Below, piece by piece: positions 24,173-32,718 of a stretch of 60,455 nucleotides of DNA (the first letter of the stretch is position 1; every line of letters starts with the position of its first letter). Under the pieces are notes generated by a model. The model worked only from the letters and a program-made list of their open reading frames with translations, was not told the origin of the DNA and did not search any database. Position numbers and translations under genes: made by a program. Origin of the DNA: an uncultured Bacteroides sp. (GTDB lineage: Bacteria > Bacteroidota > Bacteroidia > Bacteroidales > Bacteroidaceae); contig CASENM010000021.1 in NCBI GenBank assembly GCA_949289295.1, forward strand, positions 1 to 60,455. The letters are read 5' to 3'.

Positions 24173-26569
24173 ATGAGACGAATTTATTTAATGATGCTGA
24201 TGGCCGGATGGGCGGCCGTCGGGCAGGCTGCCTATGAGGGGCGTGTGTATGTGGATGCCAACCGCAACGGGCGGTATGACAAAGGGGAGAAAACATTGAA
24301 GGATGTATGTGTATCGGACGGGCTGAATGTGGTGAGGACCGGAGCGGACGGGACTTTCTCGCTTCCCGGACACGACCGTCAGCGGTTCGTGTTCATCACT
24401 ACTCCTTCCGGCTATCAGTCGGACAGAGGCCATTTCCTGCGTGCCGAAGGCGAGGACAGAAGTTATGATTTTGGTCTTCAGGAGTGGAAAGGCCGTGTGG
24501 CTTCAGACGGCAGTCACCGTTTCCTGCACGTGGCGGATACGGAAATCTTCAACACCGTCAACCAGGAGGACTGGGCGAACGAGGTGCGCGACTATGCCGC
24601 CAACGAGGATGCGGCGTTCATCGTGCATACCGGCGACATCTGTTATGAGAACGGGCTGAAGAATCATATTCGCCTCATGAACACCTCGAACATGGGGTGC
24701 CCTGTATTCTACGGACTCGGCAACCACGACTTGGTGAAAGGGAAATATGGGGAGGAACTGTTTGAGAGCATTTACGGGCCGTGTTACTATTCGTTTGATT
24801 TCGGTTCCACACATTACGTGATGATTCCGATGCTCGGCGGCGATTACCAGCCGGGATTCACTGCGAAGGAGGTGTTCCGTTGGGTGAAGAACGACCTTGA
24901 CCGGCAGCCGGAAGGGAAGCCGGTCGTTTTCTTCAACCATGATTTGTTGAGCTATACCGATGAGTTTGTTTTCGATTTGGGGAACGGCGAAAAACTGGAC
25001 CTTGCGGACTATAATGTGAAAGGATGGTTCTACGGCCATTGGCACAATCATTTCGTGCGCAGGCAAGGAAAAATCCTGACGGTTTCCACTTCAACGCTCG
25101 ATAAAGGTGGCATCGACCATTCCACTTCGGCCTTCCGTGTTGTGGATGTGGACCGGAAAGGGGATATAGAAACCCGTCTGCGCTATACCTATATAGACAA
25201 GTCGTTGGCGTTCGCTTCGATTGCGAATGACGGATGCGTACAGGATGAAGCCGGCAACTTCCTGCTTTCAGTGAACGCTTACAATACGGTAGCTCCGGTG
25301 GAGGGTGTCACCTATACGTGTGTGGGTGATGACGGAAAGACGCTTGTTTCCGGAAAGGCACTGGCTTCACAGAGTGACTGGAACTGGCAGGCTTCCTTCC
25401 GTTTGCCAGAAACTTATAAGGGGCGCAGGGTGTTTGTCGTGGCACAGGCCCGTTTTTCTGATGGGTCGGTAGCAAAGGAGCGGACTTCGTTTGTCTGGAA
25501 ACCGGAGAAAGAAGGATTGCATGCCGAATGGATCAGTAATGTGAAGGCGAACCTTTATTATACACAGCCGGTTGTGGCGGACGGGAAAGTGTTCATCGCA
25601 TCCCTGGATGAGGATTTGAAGGGAGAAGGAGCCGTGTTTGCCCTTGACGCGGGCAACGGAAAATTGTTGTGGAGGCATCAGACACGCAATTCGGTGAAGA
25701 ATACGATAGCCTGTGCTTCGGGCATCGTGTTGGCTCAGGACGCTGAAGGCTTTCTTTATGCCATCGACGCGGAGACAGGCAGTCTGAAATGGGAACAGAA
25801 ACTGGAAGTGGACGGACTTCCCTTGTTGCTGGAGGGTCTGACGGTGGCCGGCGGAAAGGTATATGCGGGCACCGGACGTGGCTTTGCCGCATACGATGTG
25901 ATGACCGGAAAAAAATTGTGGGTCAATACGGAATGGAGACAGAACCAGGCCTCTACGACACGTCCGGTTGTGGCCGGCGATGTGGTCGTCATGGGTACGC
26001 AATGGAGCGGGCTTTATGGCAATGACCTGTCGTCAGGCAGACTGCTCTGGAAACTGGAGCAGGCGGATATCAGGGAAAGGGGAGCGGCTCCGGCGTATGT
26101 GGACGGGCTGTTGTACATGGCTTCCGGAAACGCTTTCTTTGTAATCGAGCCTGAAACGGGGCATATCATCATGAAAAAGGCATTGCCTTACAGTGCCAAT
26201 ACCAATTCCACTCCTCTGGTGACTGACAAGCTGGTAGTGTTCGGGACACAGGACCGTGGACTGGTGGCCCTCGACCGTGAGACCTTGGAAGAGGCATGGC
26301 ATGTGCAGACTCTTCCGGCACTGGTCTATACTTCTCCGTATTCACGTTATCCGTCGGCTACGGTGGACGCTTCGCCTGTGATGGTCGGAAAAACGGTTTA
26401 TTTCGGCGGTGCGGACGGTGTTCTGTACGGAGTGGACAGCAAGAGTGGACGTGTCATTTGGAAGCAGTCTCTCGGCGCGCCTGTATTCTCTTCGATGACG
26501 GTTGTGGAAGGACGTATGTTTGTGGCCGATTATGGAGGCAATGTCTATTCGTTCCGGCTTCCGAAATAA
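24173..26569 (+). CDS. Exported metallophosphoesterase fused to a PQQ-type beta-propeller
   Basis: A 798-residue protein with a signal peptide (cleavage near GQAA, residue 20). Parts in order: an SdrD-like beta domain (about 20-105, VYVDANRNGRYDKGE), a calcineurin-like phosphoesterase (about 115-310) with metal ligands in ADTE, GDICYE, GNHD, FFNHD and GHWHNH, a short C-terminal beta domain of that family (about 320-440), and seven to eight PQQ-like repeats (about 450-798, for example VFALDAGNGKLLWRH). The first metal motif has D-T-E where D-x-H is usual. PQQ-like repeats here are more likely a structural or binding propeller than a quinoprotein. It probably hydrolyses a phosphoester in the periplasm or at the surface, serving the SusC/SusD pair before it. 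Start chosen at 24173 because the signal peptide begins there. Confidence 0.85.
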   Translation: MRRIYLMMLMAGWAAVGQAAYEGRVYVDANRNGRYDKGEKTLKDVCVSDGLNVVRTGADGTFSLPGHDRQRFVFITTPSGYQSDRGHFLRAEGEDRSYDFGLQEWKGRVASDGSHRFLHVADTEIFNTVNQEDWANEVRDYAANEDAAFIVHTGDICYENGLKNHIRLMNTSNMGCPVFYGLGNHDLVKGKYGEELFESIYGPCYYSFDFGSTHYVMIPMLGGDYQPGFTAKEVFRWVKNDLDRQPEGKPVVFFNHDLLSYTDEFVFDLGNGEKLDLADYNVKGWFYGHWHNHFVRRQGKILTVSTSTLDKGGIDHSTSAFRVVDVDRKGDIETRLRYTYIDKSLAFASIANDGCVQDEAGNFLLSVNAYNTVAPVEGVTYTCVGDDGKTLVSGKALASQSDWNWQASFRLPETYKGRRVFVVAQARFSDGSVAKERTSFVWKPEKEGLHAEWISNVKANLYYTQPVVADGKVFIASLDEDLKGEGAVFALDAGNGKLLWRHQTRNSVKNTIACASGIVLAQDAEGFLYAIDAETGSLKWEQKLEVDGLPLLLEGLTVAGGKVYAGTGRGFAAYDVMTGKKLWVNTEWRQNQASTTRPVVAGDVVVMGTQWSGLYGNDLSSGRLLWKLEQADIRERGAAPAYVDGLLYMASGNAFFVIEPETGHIIMKKALPYSANTNSTPLVTDKLVVFGTQDRGLVALDRETLEEAWHVQTLPALVYTSPYSRYPSATVDASPVMVGKTVYFGGADGVLYGVDSKSGRVIWKQSLGAPVFSSMTVVEGRMFVADYGGNVYSFRLPK

Positions 26570-26596
26570 GGAGAGGGGAAAATAGGGATTAAGCAT

Positions 26597-26663
26597 AGAG
26601 GCACAAAGATACAGAGAAGGATTTTGCGGACCGCAAAATGGAACTCTGTGTCTTTGTGCCTCT
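26597..26663. repeat. Palindromic repeat family B, locus 1, between convergent genes
   Basis: Arms AGAGGCACAAAGATACAGAG (26597-26616) and CTCTGTGTCTTTGTGCCTCT (26644-26663) pair over 20 bp with one mismatch. A second perfect hairpin, ATTTTGCGG/CCGCAAAAT, is nested at 26621-26639. It stands between the phosphoesterase gene (+) and fbp (-) and could be a bidirectional terminator. The same arm sequence recurs at 53295-53381. Confidence 0.8.
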
Positions 26664-26685
26664 GCGTTTTGTTTCAGGTCAAGTG

Positions 26686-28686
26686 TCAGTTGGCCGGCTT
26701 TTCCTTGATAAGTCCGTTCTGATAAGCTACCAGCAATTTCTTCAGGTCTTCAATCTGTACCATCAGCTCCCGGCCTTTGTCAGTGTCTTTTACCATCATG
26801 CGTTTGGTGCTCAGTTCAACGATTTGAGTCGTTGATTTGATGTCAATCCCCTCTTCGATGGCCTTTTGTGTGGAGGTGAACGGTTCGTGCTGCACCAGTT
26901 CAAAACCGCGTGAGTGATATACCAGCGTATATCCGGCAATGCCGGTCTCAGGCTGGTAGGCTTTCGAGAATCCGCCGTCGATGACCATCAGCTTTCCGTT
27001 GGCCTTGATTGGTTTTTCACCTTTTACGGCTTTCACCGGCACATGTCCGTTGATGATGTGGCGGTGTTCGCCTTCCACTCCAAATTCGTCAAGAATCATG
27101 TCGCAGATTTCTTCACGGTCACGCAATTCGTAATAGTGGCCTTTGGTCTCCTTCTGGATTTCTTTGTCTGTAAGGAAATATCGTTCGAACGTGGCCATTT
27201 TGCTCTTGTCGAATGCCGGAGAATCTTTTCCGCACCACAGATACCATACGAAATCCAAGGCAAAATCCTTTTCCGGGTGGTCAGCTTCTGCAAAATAGGC
27301 CGTGCGGATGAGTTGCCCCACTCGTTCCAGCAAATTCCTTCCTTTGTATTTTTTCCCTAATATGTCCACTTCTTTCAAGGTTCCGTCTGCATTGAGCGGC
27401 ATGGAGGCATGGAACAGCAGATTTGAGTTGCATACGTTGTACATACATCCGTAGCGGAACAGACATTTGATGTGTTTGCGCAACTTTTCGCTGCCTACAA
27501 ATGAGTGGTGCAGCTTGTCTACAATATCTTTTTCTTCATCGGTCAGGCGGTAAGGGTCGGCAGGGTCAATGGTGGGGAAGTAACAGTCGCGCATTTCATA
27601 GTCTTTCCCGTTGAGTGTAAATACTTTCCGTGCAAAGTCAATATGATGCAGCAGCAGACGGTCATCCATCTTGAATTCCGGACGTCGTCTGATGGTTTCT
27701 GCTTCCAGTTTGAACTGGATTACGGTGATTGCTTTGTGCATTTGTGAAATCAGCCGGATTGTTTTTTCATTGAACGGACTGGCCGTCTTGTCTATTTTGG
27801 GCATGAAATACTCGCAGGGGTCATCGGCGTATGTTTCCATGGCAAAAGTGGCCAGCGGAAGCAGGTTGATGCCATATCCGTCTTCGATAGCTGAAAGATT
27901 GCCGTAACGCATGGCCATGCGTAGTACATTGGCGATGTTGCAGTCGTTTCCGGATGCGGCCCCCATCCATAGGATGTCATGGTTTCCCCACTGGATGTCG
28001 AAGTTATGATAACCGCACAGGATATCCATAATGATGTGGGGGCCGACACCGCGGTCAAAGATGTCTCCCAGGATGTGGAGTGAGTCGATGGTAAGCCGTT
28101 GTATCAGATTGCAGAGTGCAGTGATGAAGTCGTCAGCCCGGTGTGTGTCGATGATGGTGCTGATGATGACGTTGATATACGCCTGCTTGTTCGGGTCCAT
28201 GCTGCTTTCATGCAACAGTTCCTGAATGATGTAGGAAAATTCGGGAGGGAGTGCCTTCCTTACTTTAGAGCGTGTATATTTGGACGAAACATTCTGGCAC
28301 ACCTTTACAAGTTGGTTCAATGTAATGACATACCAGTCTTCCAGATCGGTCTCTTTTTCTTTGACCAGTTGGAGTTTCTGCTCCGGATAATAAATCAGTG
28401 TGCAGATTTCTTTTTTCTCCATTTCCCGCAGGGTGTTTCCGAATATTTCGTTCACTTTACGTTTGATGGAGCCTGAAGCGTTTCGAAGCACATGCTGGAA
28501 AGCTTCATATTCCCCGTGGAGGTCGGCCAGAAAATGTTCGGTTCCTTTGGGCAGGTTCAAAATTGCTTCCAGATTGATGATTTCGGTGCTGGCATCGGCA
28601 ATTGTAGGGAAATTATGGGAAAGCAGTTCCAGATAGCGGAAATCTTGCTTGATCATTTCAGAAGTGATTTGTGTATAGGCTTTCAT
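26686..28686 (-). CDS. fbp: Class III fructose-1,6-bisphosphatase
   Basis: Hydrolyses fructose 1,6-bisphosphate in gluconeogenesis. A 666-residue class III enzyme, a metallophosphoesterase fold unrelated to the E. coli type. Metal-binding motifs are LADLHGEYEAF, DIFDRGVGPH, WGNHDILWMG and NGHVPVK. The N-terminus FRYLELLSHNFPTI and the length fit Bacillus and Bacteroides enzymes. The gene starts 19 nt after the AspT/YidE-type transporter stop, so both are probably on one message. It ends at the family B palindrome. Confidence 0.95.
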   Translation of the reverse strand: MKAYTQITSEMIKQDFRYLELLSHNFPTIADASTEIINLEAILNLPKGTEHFLADLHGEYEAFQHVLRNASGSIKRKVNEIFGNTLREMEKKEICTLIYYPEQKLQLVKEKETDLEDWYVITLNQLVKVCQNVSSKYTRSKVRKALPPEFSYIIQELLHESSMDPNKQAYINVIISTIIDTHRADDFITALCNLIQRLTIDSLHILGDIFDRGVGPHIIMDILCGYHNFDIQWGNHDILWMGAASGNDCNIANVLRMAMRYGNLSAIEDGYGINLLPLATFAMETYADDPCEYFMPKIDKTASPFNEKTIRLISQMHKAITVIQFKLEAETIRRRPEFKMDDRLLLHHIDFARKVFTLNGKDYEMRDCYFPTIDPADPYRLTDEEKDIVDKLHHSFVGSEKLRKHIKCLFRYGCMYNVCNSNLLFHASMPLNADGTLKEVDILGKKYKGRNLLERVGQLIRTAYFAEADHPEKDFALDFVWYLWCGKDSPAFDKSKMATFERYFLTDKEIQKETKGHYYELRDREEICDMILDEFGVEGEHRHIINGHVPVKAVKGEKPIKANGKLMVIDGGFSKAYQPETGIAGYTLVYHSRGFELVQHEPFTSTQKAIEEGIDIKSTTQIVELSTKRMMVKDTDKGRELMVQIEDLKKLLVAYQNGLIKEKPAN

Positions 28687-28705
28687 GGGATGATTTTTTA
28701 TTTTT

Positions 28706-30367
28706 TTAGAGGAATATCATAAGGATGAGTTGTGCGATAATGACTCGGGTAAACATGCCTAACGGATATACCGTGGCATAGCTTACGGAAGGATTGTCAT
28801 TGGTGATGATGTCATTGGCATAGTTGAGTGCCATCGGATTGGCCATGCTTCCGCAAAGCATGCCGCATGTGTTCCCGAAATCCTGATGGCAGATTCGCAG
28901 CGATATCCATGCCATAATGATAACGGGGATAAAGGTGATGATAAAACCGATTCCTATCCATAAGGCACCTTCCGGGCGCATGACTGTTTCAAAGAAATGT
29001 GCACCCGCATCTAGTCCCAGGCAGGCAAGGTAGAGTGATAGGCCGATGCCACGTAACATCAGGTTGGCACTGCGGGTTGTGTAAGTGACCAGGTGAAGCC
29101 GGGGACCGTAAGCTCCTATCAGAATGCCCATAACGATAGGTCCTCCGGCCAAACCCAATTTGACAGGGGAGCTGATGCCCGGAATTGCGATGGGAATCGC
29201 GCCGATTACCAGACCCAGAATGATTCCGATAAAAATGGAAGCCAGGTTCGGGTCTTTCAGGGTCTTGACCGTGTTGCCAAGCACTTTTTCTACATTCTGG
29301 ATGGCGGCCGCCTCGCCGACTACTGTCAGCCGGTCGCCTAGCTGGAGAACCAGACCCGGGGTGGCCAGCAGCTGCACGCCGCTCCGAAGTACCCGGCTGA
29401 TATTGATTCCATACGTGTTGCGCAGGCGGAGTGCTCCTAGTTTTTTCCCGTTGATTTCCGGCCGTGAAATGACGATATGCTTGGAAATGAGCTTGCTGTC
29501 GATGGCATTCCAGTCAATGTCTTCCTTGTTCCAGTCGCGGTTTTCCTGCTCGCCGAACAAGATAGTAAGCGAGGGGGCGTCTTTTTCGGTAGTGATGACT
29601 AGTAGGCGGTCGTTTTCTTTCAATATTTTCTCGGAGGTGGGGATGGAAACATTTCCGTTTCTCCACAGGCGCGAAATGACGAATTTTGGATAGCCTGTGT
29701 GGGCTATATCCTGTATGCTTTTGTTGAAAATGGCAGGGTTGTGTACCTGGAAGGTTGCGATATAAGTATGGTTCGGGTCATCATGCTCATGTGTCTCCAT
29801 ATCAGCTGGACGAACGAACAGCTTGCGTATCAGGACGATAGCCAGTATGACTCCTACTACACCGAGTGGATATGTGACAGCACAGCTCAATGCGGCTCCG
29901 CTGGTGGGTTCGCCCAGTTGCTTCAAGGTTTGTTGGGCGGCTCCAAGCGCCGGAGTATTGGTGGTGGCACCACAGAGTATCCCCACCATGTCGGGCAGAT
30001 TGATAGGAGTAATCCAGGTCAGACCGATGGCAAGCAGCGTGCCCAGAAGTATGACTCCCAGTCCCAGCAAATTCAGCTGGCAACCTCCATATTTGAAAGA
30101 ACTGAAGAATCCGGGCCCTACTTGCAGACCGAGAGAGTATACAAACAGTACCAGTCCGAAACTTTCTGCATAGCTCAGCATCTCAGGGTCGACGGAGAAT
30201 CCCAGATGGCCGGCCAGAATACCGGTGAAGAACACGAAAGTGACTCCCAATGAGATTCCGAACGCCCGTAGTTTGCCCAGTCCGAGACCGATGGCAATGA
30301 TGAGCGACATGATGATGACTGCCTGTAGGGCAGAGTGTTCAAAAAACAGATTATATAACCATTCCAT
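28706..30367 (-). CDS. AspT/YidE-type membrane transporter with two RCK-C domains
   Basis: A 553-residue inner-membrane protein of the aspartate:alanine-exchanger family. It has two sets of about five membrane helices (1-165 and about 385-553, each with a GAT-NTPAL or GSMANPMALNYA re-entrant motif) and two cytoplasmic RCK-C/TrkA-C domains between them (about 190-365). The substrate is unknown. The open frame extends upstream to 30415, but MEWLYNLFF at 30367 is the better start. The -7 element TATCTTTG ends only 4 nt before this ATG, so the message may be leaderless. fbp follows 19 nt downstream. Confidence 0.85.
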   Translation of the reverse strand: MEWLYNLFFEHSALQAVIIMSLIIAIGLGLGKLRAFGISLGVTFVFFTGILAGHLGFSVDPEMLSYAESFGLVLFVYSLGLQVGPGFFSSFKYGGCQLNLLGLGVILLGTLLAIGLTWITPINLPDMVGILCGATTNTPALGAAQQTLKQLGEPTSGAALSCAVTYPLGVVGVILAIVLIRKLFVRPADMETHEHDDPNHTYIATFQVHNPAIFNKSIQDIAHTGYPKFVISRLWRNGNVSIPTSEKILKENDRLLVITTEKDAPSLTILFGEQENRDWNKEDIDWNAIDSKLISKHIVISRPEINGKKLGALRLRNTYGINISRVLRSGVQLLATPGLVLQLGDRLTVVGEAAAIQNVEKVLGNTVKTLKDPNLASIFIGIILGLVIGAIPIAIPGISSPVKLGLAGGPIVMGILIGAYGPRLHLVTYTTRSANLMLRGIGLSLYLACLGLDAGAHFFETVMRPEGALWIGIGFIITFIPVIIMAWISLRICHQDFGNTCGMLCGSMANPMALNYANDIITNDNPSVSYATVYPLGMFTRVIIAQLILMIFL

Positions 30368-30371
30368 AGCA

Positions 30372-30379
30372 CAAAGATA
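30372..30379 (-). promoter_or_regulatory. Promoter -7 element abutting the transporter start
   Basis: TATCTTTG on the minus strand ends 4 nt before the ATG at 30367. If used, the transcript would begin at or next to the start codon. No -33 TTTG was found. Confidence 0.4.
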
Positions 30380-30495
30380 ACTACTTTGAATGAAAAAAGT
30401 CACCACAGAAGGCATAAACTATTGTGTATGTAAATGCATTCAGACAATAGTTTGATGACTGCTGTGGTGTCGTTGTTCGTATTCTGCAAGAGAAA

Positions 30496-32685
30496 TCAGC
30501 GCACAAAAAGCAATTCACGATATTTCGGCAGTGTCCACATCTGGTCATCGACAATCAGTTCCAGCTTGTCAATGTGGTAGCGGATTTGTTCGAGCATCGG
30601 ATCGACCGTGTCATGATAAGCAATGGCTTTCTCACGTTCGCTTGTGATGCGGTTGGCCACTTTTCGCGCCTCAATCATTTCATCCACATGCTTCTTGATG
30701 TATGAAGTATGCTCGGAAATTTCACGGATGATTGCTATGTTTTCCGCAGACAGTTTGTTGGCTTCTTCTTCCGGGAAAATAGACTTCATCTTGTATACGT
30801 TGTCAATCAGTTTGGTCTGATATTCGATGGCTACCGGAACTACATGGTTCATCACCAGATCGCCCAATACGCGTGCTTCAATCTGGATTTTTTTCGTGTA
30901 CATGTCCCATTTGACTTCATTGCGGGCTTCCAGTTCTTTGCGGTTCATGACACCGGTGAATTCGAACATGCGGATGCTTTCCGGTTTCAAGTAGTTGTCG
31001 AAGATGACCGGACAGCTCGTTTCGCAGTCCAGACCACGGCGTCTTGCTTCTTCTTGCCATTCTTTGCTGTAGCCGTTGCCGTCGAAACGGATTGGCTTGC
31101 ATTCTTTGATATATTTGCGCACCACTTGGAGGATGGCTGAGATTTTAGGTTCGCCATTTTCGATGAGTGTATCCACTTCCTGTTTGAATTCGATGAGCTG
31201 CTCTGCCATGGCGGAGTTGAGAGCTATCATGGCACTGGCGCAGTTGGCTTCCGAACCTGGTGCACGGAATTCAAACCGGTTTCCTGTGAAAGCGAAAGGA
31301 GAAGTTCGGTTACGGTCCGTGTTGTCGATGAGCAGTTCCGGAATCTGGGGAATGTCCAGCTTCATTCCTTGTTTTCCTCCCAGAGACAGCAGGTCATCAT
31401 TTGTGCTGGATTCCAAATGGTCGAGCACTTTGCTCAGCTGGGTGCCCAGGAACGATGAGATGATGGCTGGAGGTGCTTCGTGGCCTCCCAGACGGTGCGT
31501 GTTGGTGGCACTCATGATGGAAGCTTTCAGCAGACCGTTGTGCCGGTAGACGGCCATCAGTGTGTTTACCACAAACGTAATGAAGCGCAGGTTTTCTTCT
31601 GAAGTTTTTCCCGGAGCCATCAGCAGAGTACCGTTGTCTGTACCCAATGACCAGTTGTTGTGTTTGCCCGAACCGTTCACTCCCTTGAAAGGTTTTTCAT
31701 GAAGCAGGACACGGAATCCATGGTTTCTTGCCACCTTGCGCATCAACGACATGAGCAGCATGTTATGGTCTACGGCCAGGTTACATTCTTCGAAGATGGG
31801 AGCCAGTTCAAATTGGTTGGGCGCCACTTCGTTATGTCTTGTCTTGACCGGAATGCCCAATTCAAGTGCCTGAACTTCCAGATCTTTCATGAAAGCGACA
31901 ACACGACTGGGGATGGCTCCGAAATAATGGTCTTCCAGTTGTTGGTTTTTTGAGGCTTCATGTCCCATCAGCGTACGGCCTGTCAGCAGGAGGTCGGGTC
32001 GGGCAGCATACAGTCCTTCGTCTACCAGAAAATATTCTTGTTCCCATCCCAGGTAGGAAATGATTTTCTTGACTGACGGGTCAAAGTAGTGCATGACATC
32101 CAGTGCAGCCTTGTTGACGGCTGTCAACGCTTTCAGCAGTGGAGCTTTATAATCAAGCGATTCGCCTGTATAGGCAATGAATACAGTCGGGATACACAAT
32201 GTGTCGTCTACGATGAAAACCGGAGATGACGGATCCCATGCACTGTATCCGCGGGCTTCAAACGTGTTGCGGATCCCTCCGTTGGGAAATGAAGAGCCGT
32301 CGGATTCCTGCTGGACGAGCAGTTTGCCGGAGAATTCCTCCAACATGCCGCCTTTGCCGTCATGTTCCACAAACGCATCGTGCTTTTCCGCCGTTCCTTC
32401 CGTAAGGGGCTGGAACCAGTGAGTATAGTGTGTCACTCCCATTTCGAGGGCCCATTTCTTCATTCCGTCGGCTACGGCATTGGCGATGCTTCGGTCAAGA
32501 GTCGCGCCGTTATCAATTACATCAATCAGCTTGGCATATACACCACTCGGCAGATATTTGAACATTTTTTCCCGGTTGAACACATATTTTGCAAAGTATT
32601 CACTCGGTCGTTCCGATGGAACGTTCACTTCTGTCGGCATCTTGTGGAATGCTTTTTCTACTACTCTGAATCTTAGTTTGGACAT
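30496..32685 (-). CDS. glnN: Type III glutamine synthetase (GlnN)
   Basis: Makes glutamine from glutamate and ammonia with ATP. The protein is 729 residues, the size of the GSIII class first known in Bacteroides. It shows the GSIII-specific N-terminus (FGTHRY replaced by SKLRFRVVEKAFHK), GWEQEYFLVD, KTRHNEVAPNQFELAPIFEE, HEKPFKGVNGSGKHNNWS and NRTSPFAFTGNRFEFRAPGS for ATP, metal and glutamate binding. It lies 33 nt downstream of dapL on the same strand, so glutamine synthesis and DAP synthesis are probably co-expressed. Confidence 0.97.
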   Translation of the reverse strand: MSKLRFRVVEKAFHKMPTEVNVPSERPSEYFAKYVFNREKMFKYLPSGVYAKLIDVIDNGATLDRSIANAVADGMKKWALEMGVTHYTHWFQPLTEGTAEKHDAFVEHDGKGGMLEEFSGKLLVQQESDGSSFPNGGIRNTFEARGYSAWDPSSPVFIVDDTLCIPTVFIAYTGESLDYKAPLLKALTAVNKAALDVMHYFDPSVKKIISYLGWEQEYFLVDEGLYAARPDLLLTGRTLMGHEASKNQQLEDHYFGAIPSRVVAFMKDLEVQALELGIPVKTRHNEVAPNQFELAPIFEECNLAVDHNMLLMSLMRKVARNHGFRVLLHEKPFKGVNGSGKHNNWSLGTDNGTLLMAPGKTSEENLRFITFVVNTLMAVYRHNGLLKASIMSATNTHRLGGHEAPPAIISSFLGTQLSKVLDHLESSTNDDLLSLGGKQGMKLDIPQIPELLIDNTDRNRTSPFAFTGNRFEFRAPGSEANCASAMIALNSAMAEQLIEFKQEVDTLIENGEPKISAILQVVRKYIKECKPIRFDGNGYSKEWQEEARRRGLDCETSCPVIFDNYLKPESIRMFEFTGVMNRKELEARNEVKWDMYTKKIQIEARVLGDLVMNHVVPVAIEYQTKLIDNVYKMKSIFPEEEANKLSAENIAIIREISEHTSYIKKHVDEMIEARKVANRITSEREKAIAYHDTVDPMLEQIRYHIDKLELIVDDQMWTLPKYRELLFVR

Positions 32686-32718
32686 ATTGATTTTAGTTGT
32701 TTGAAATAGTGACTTGTT

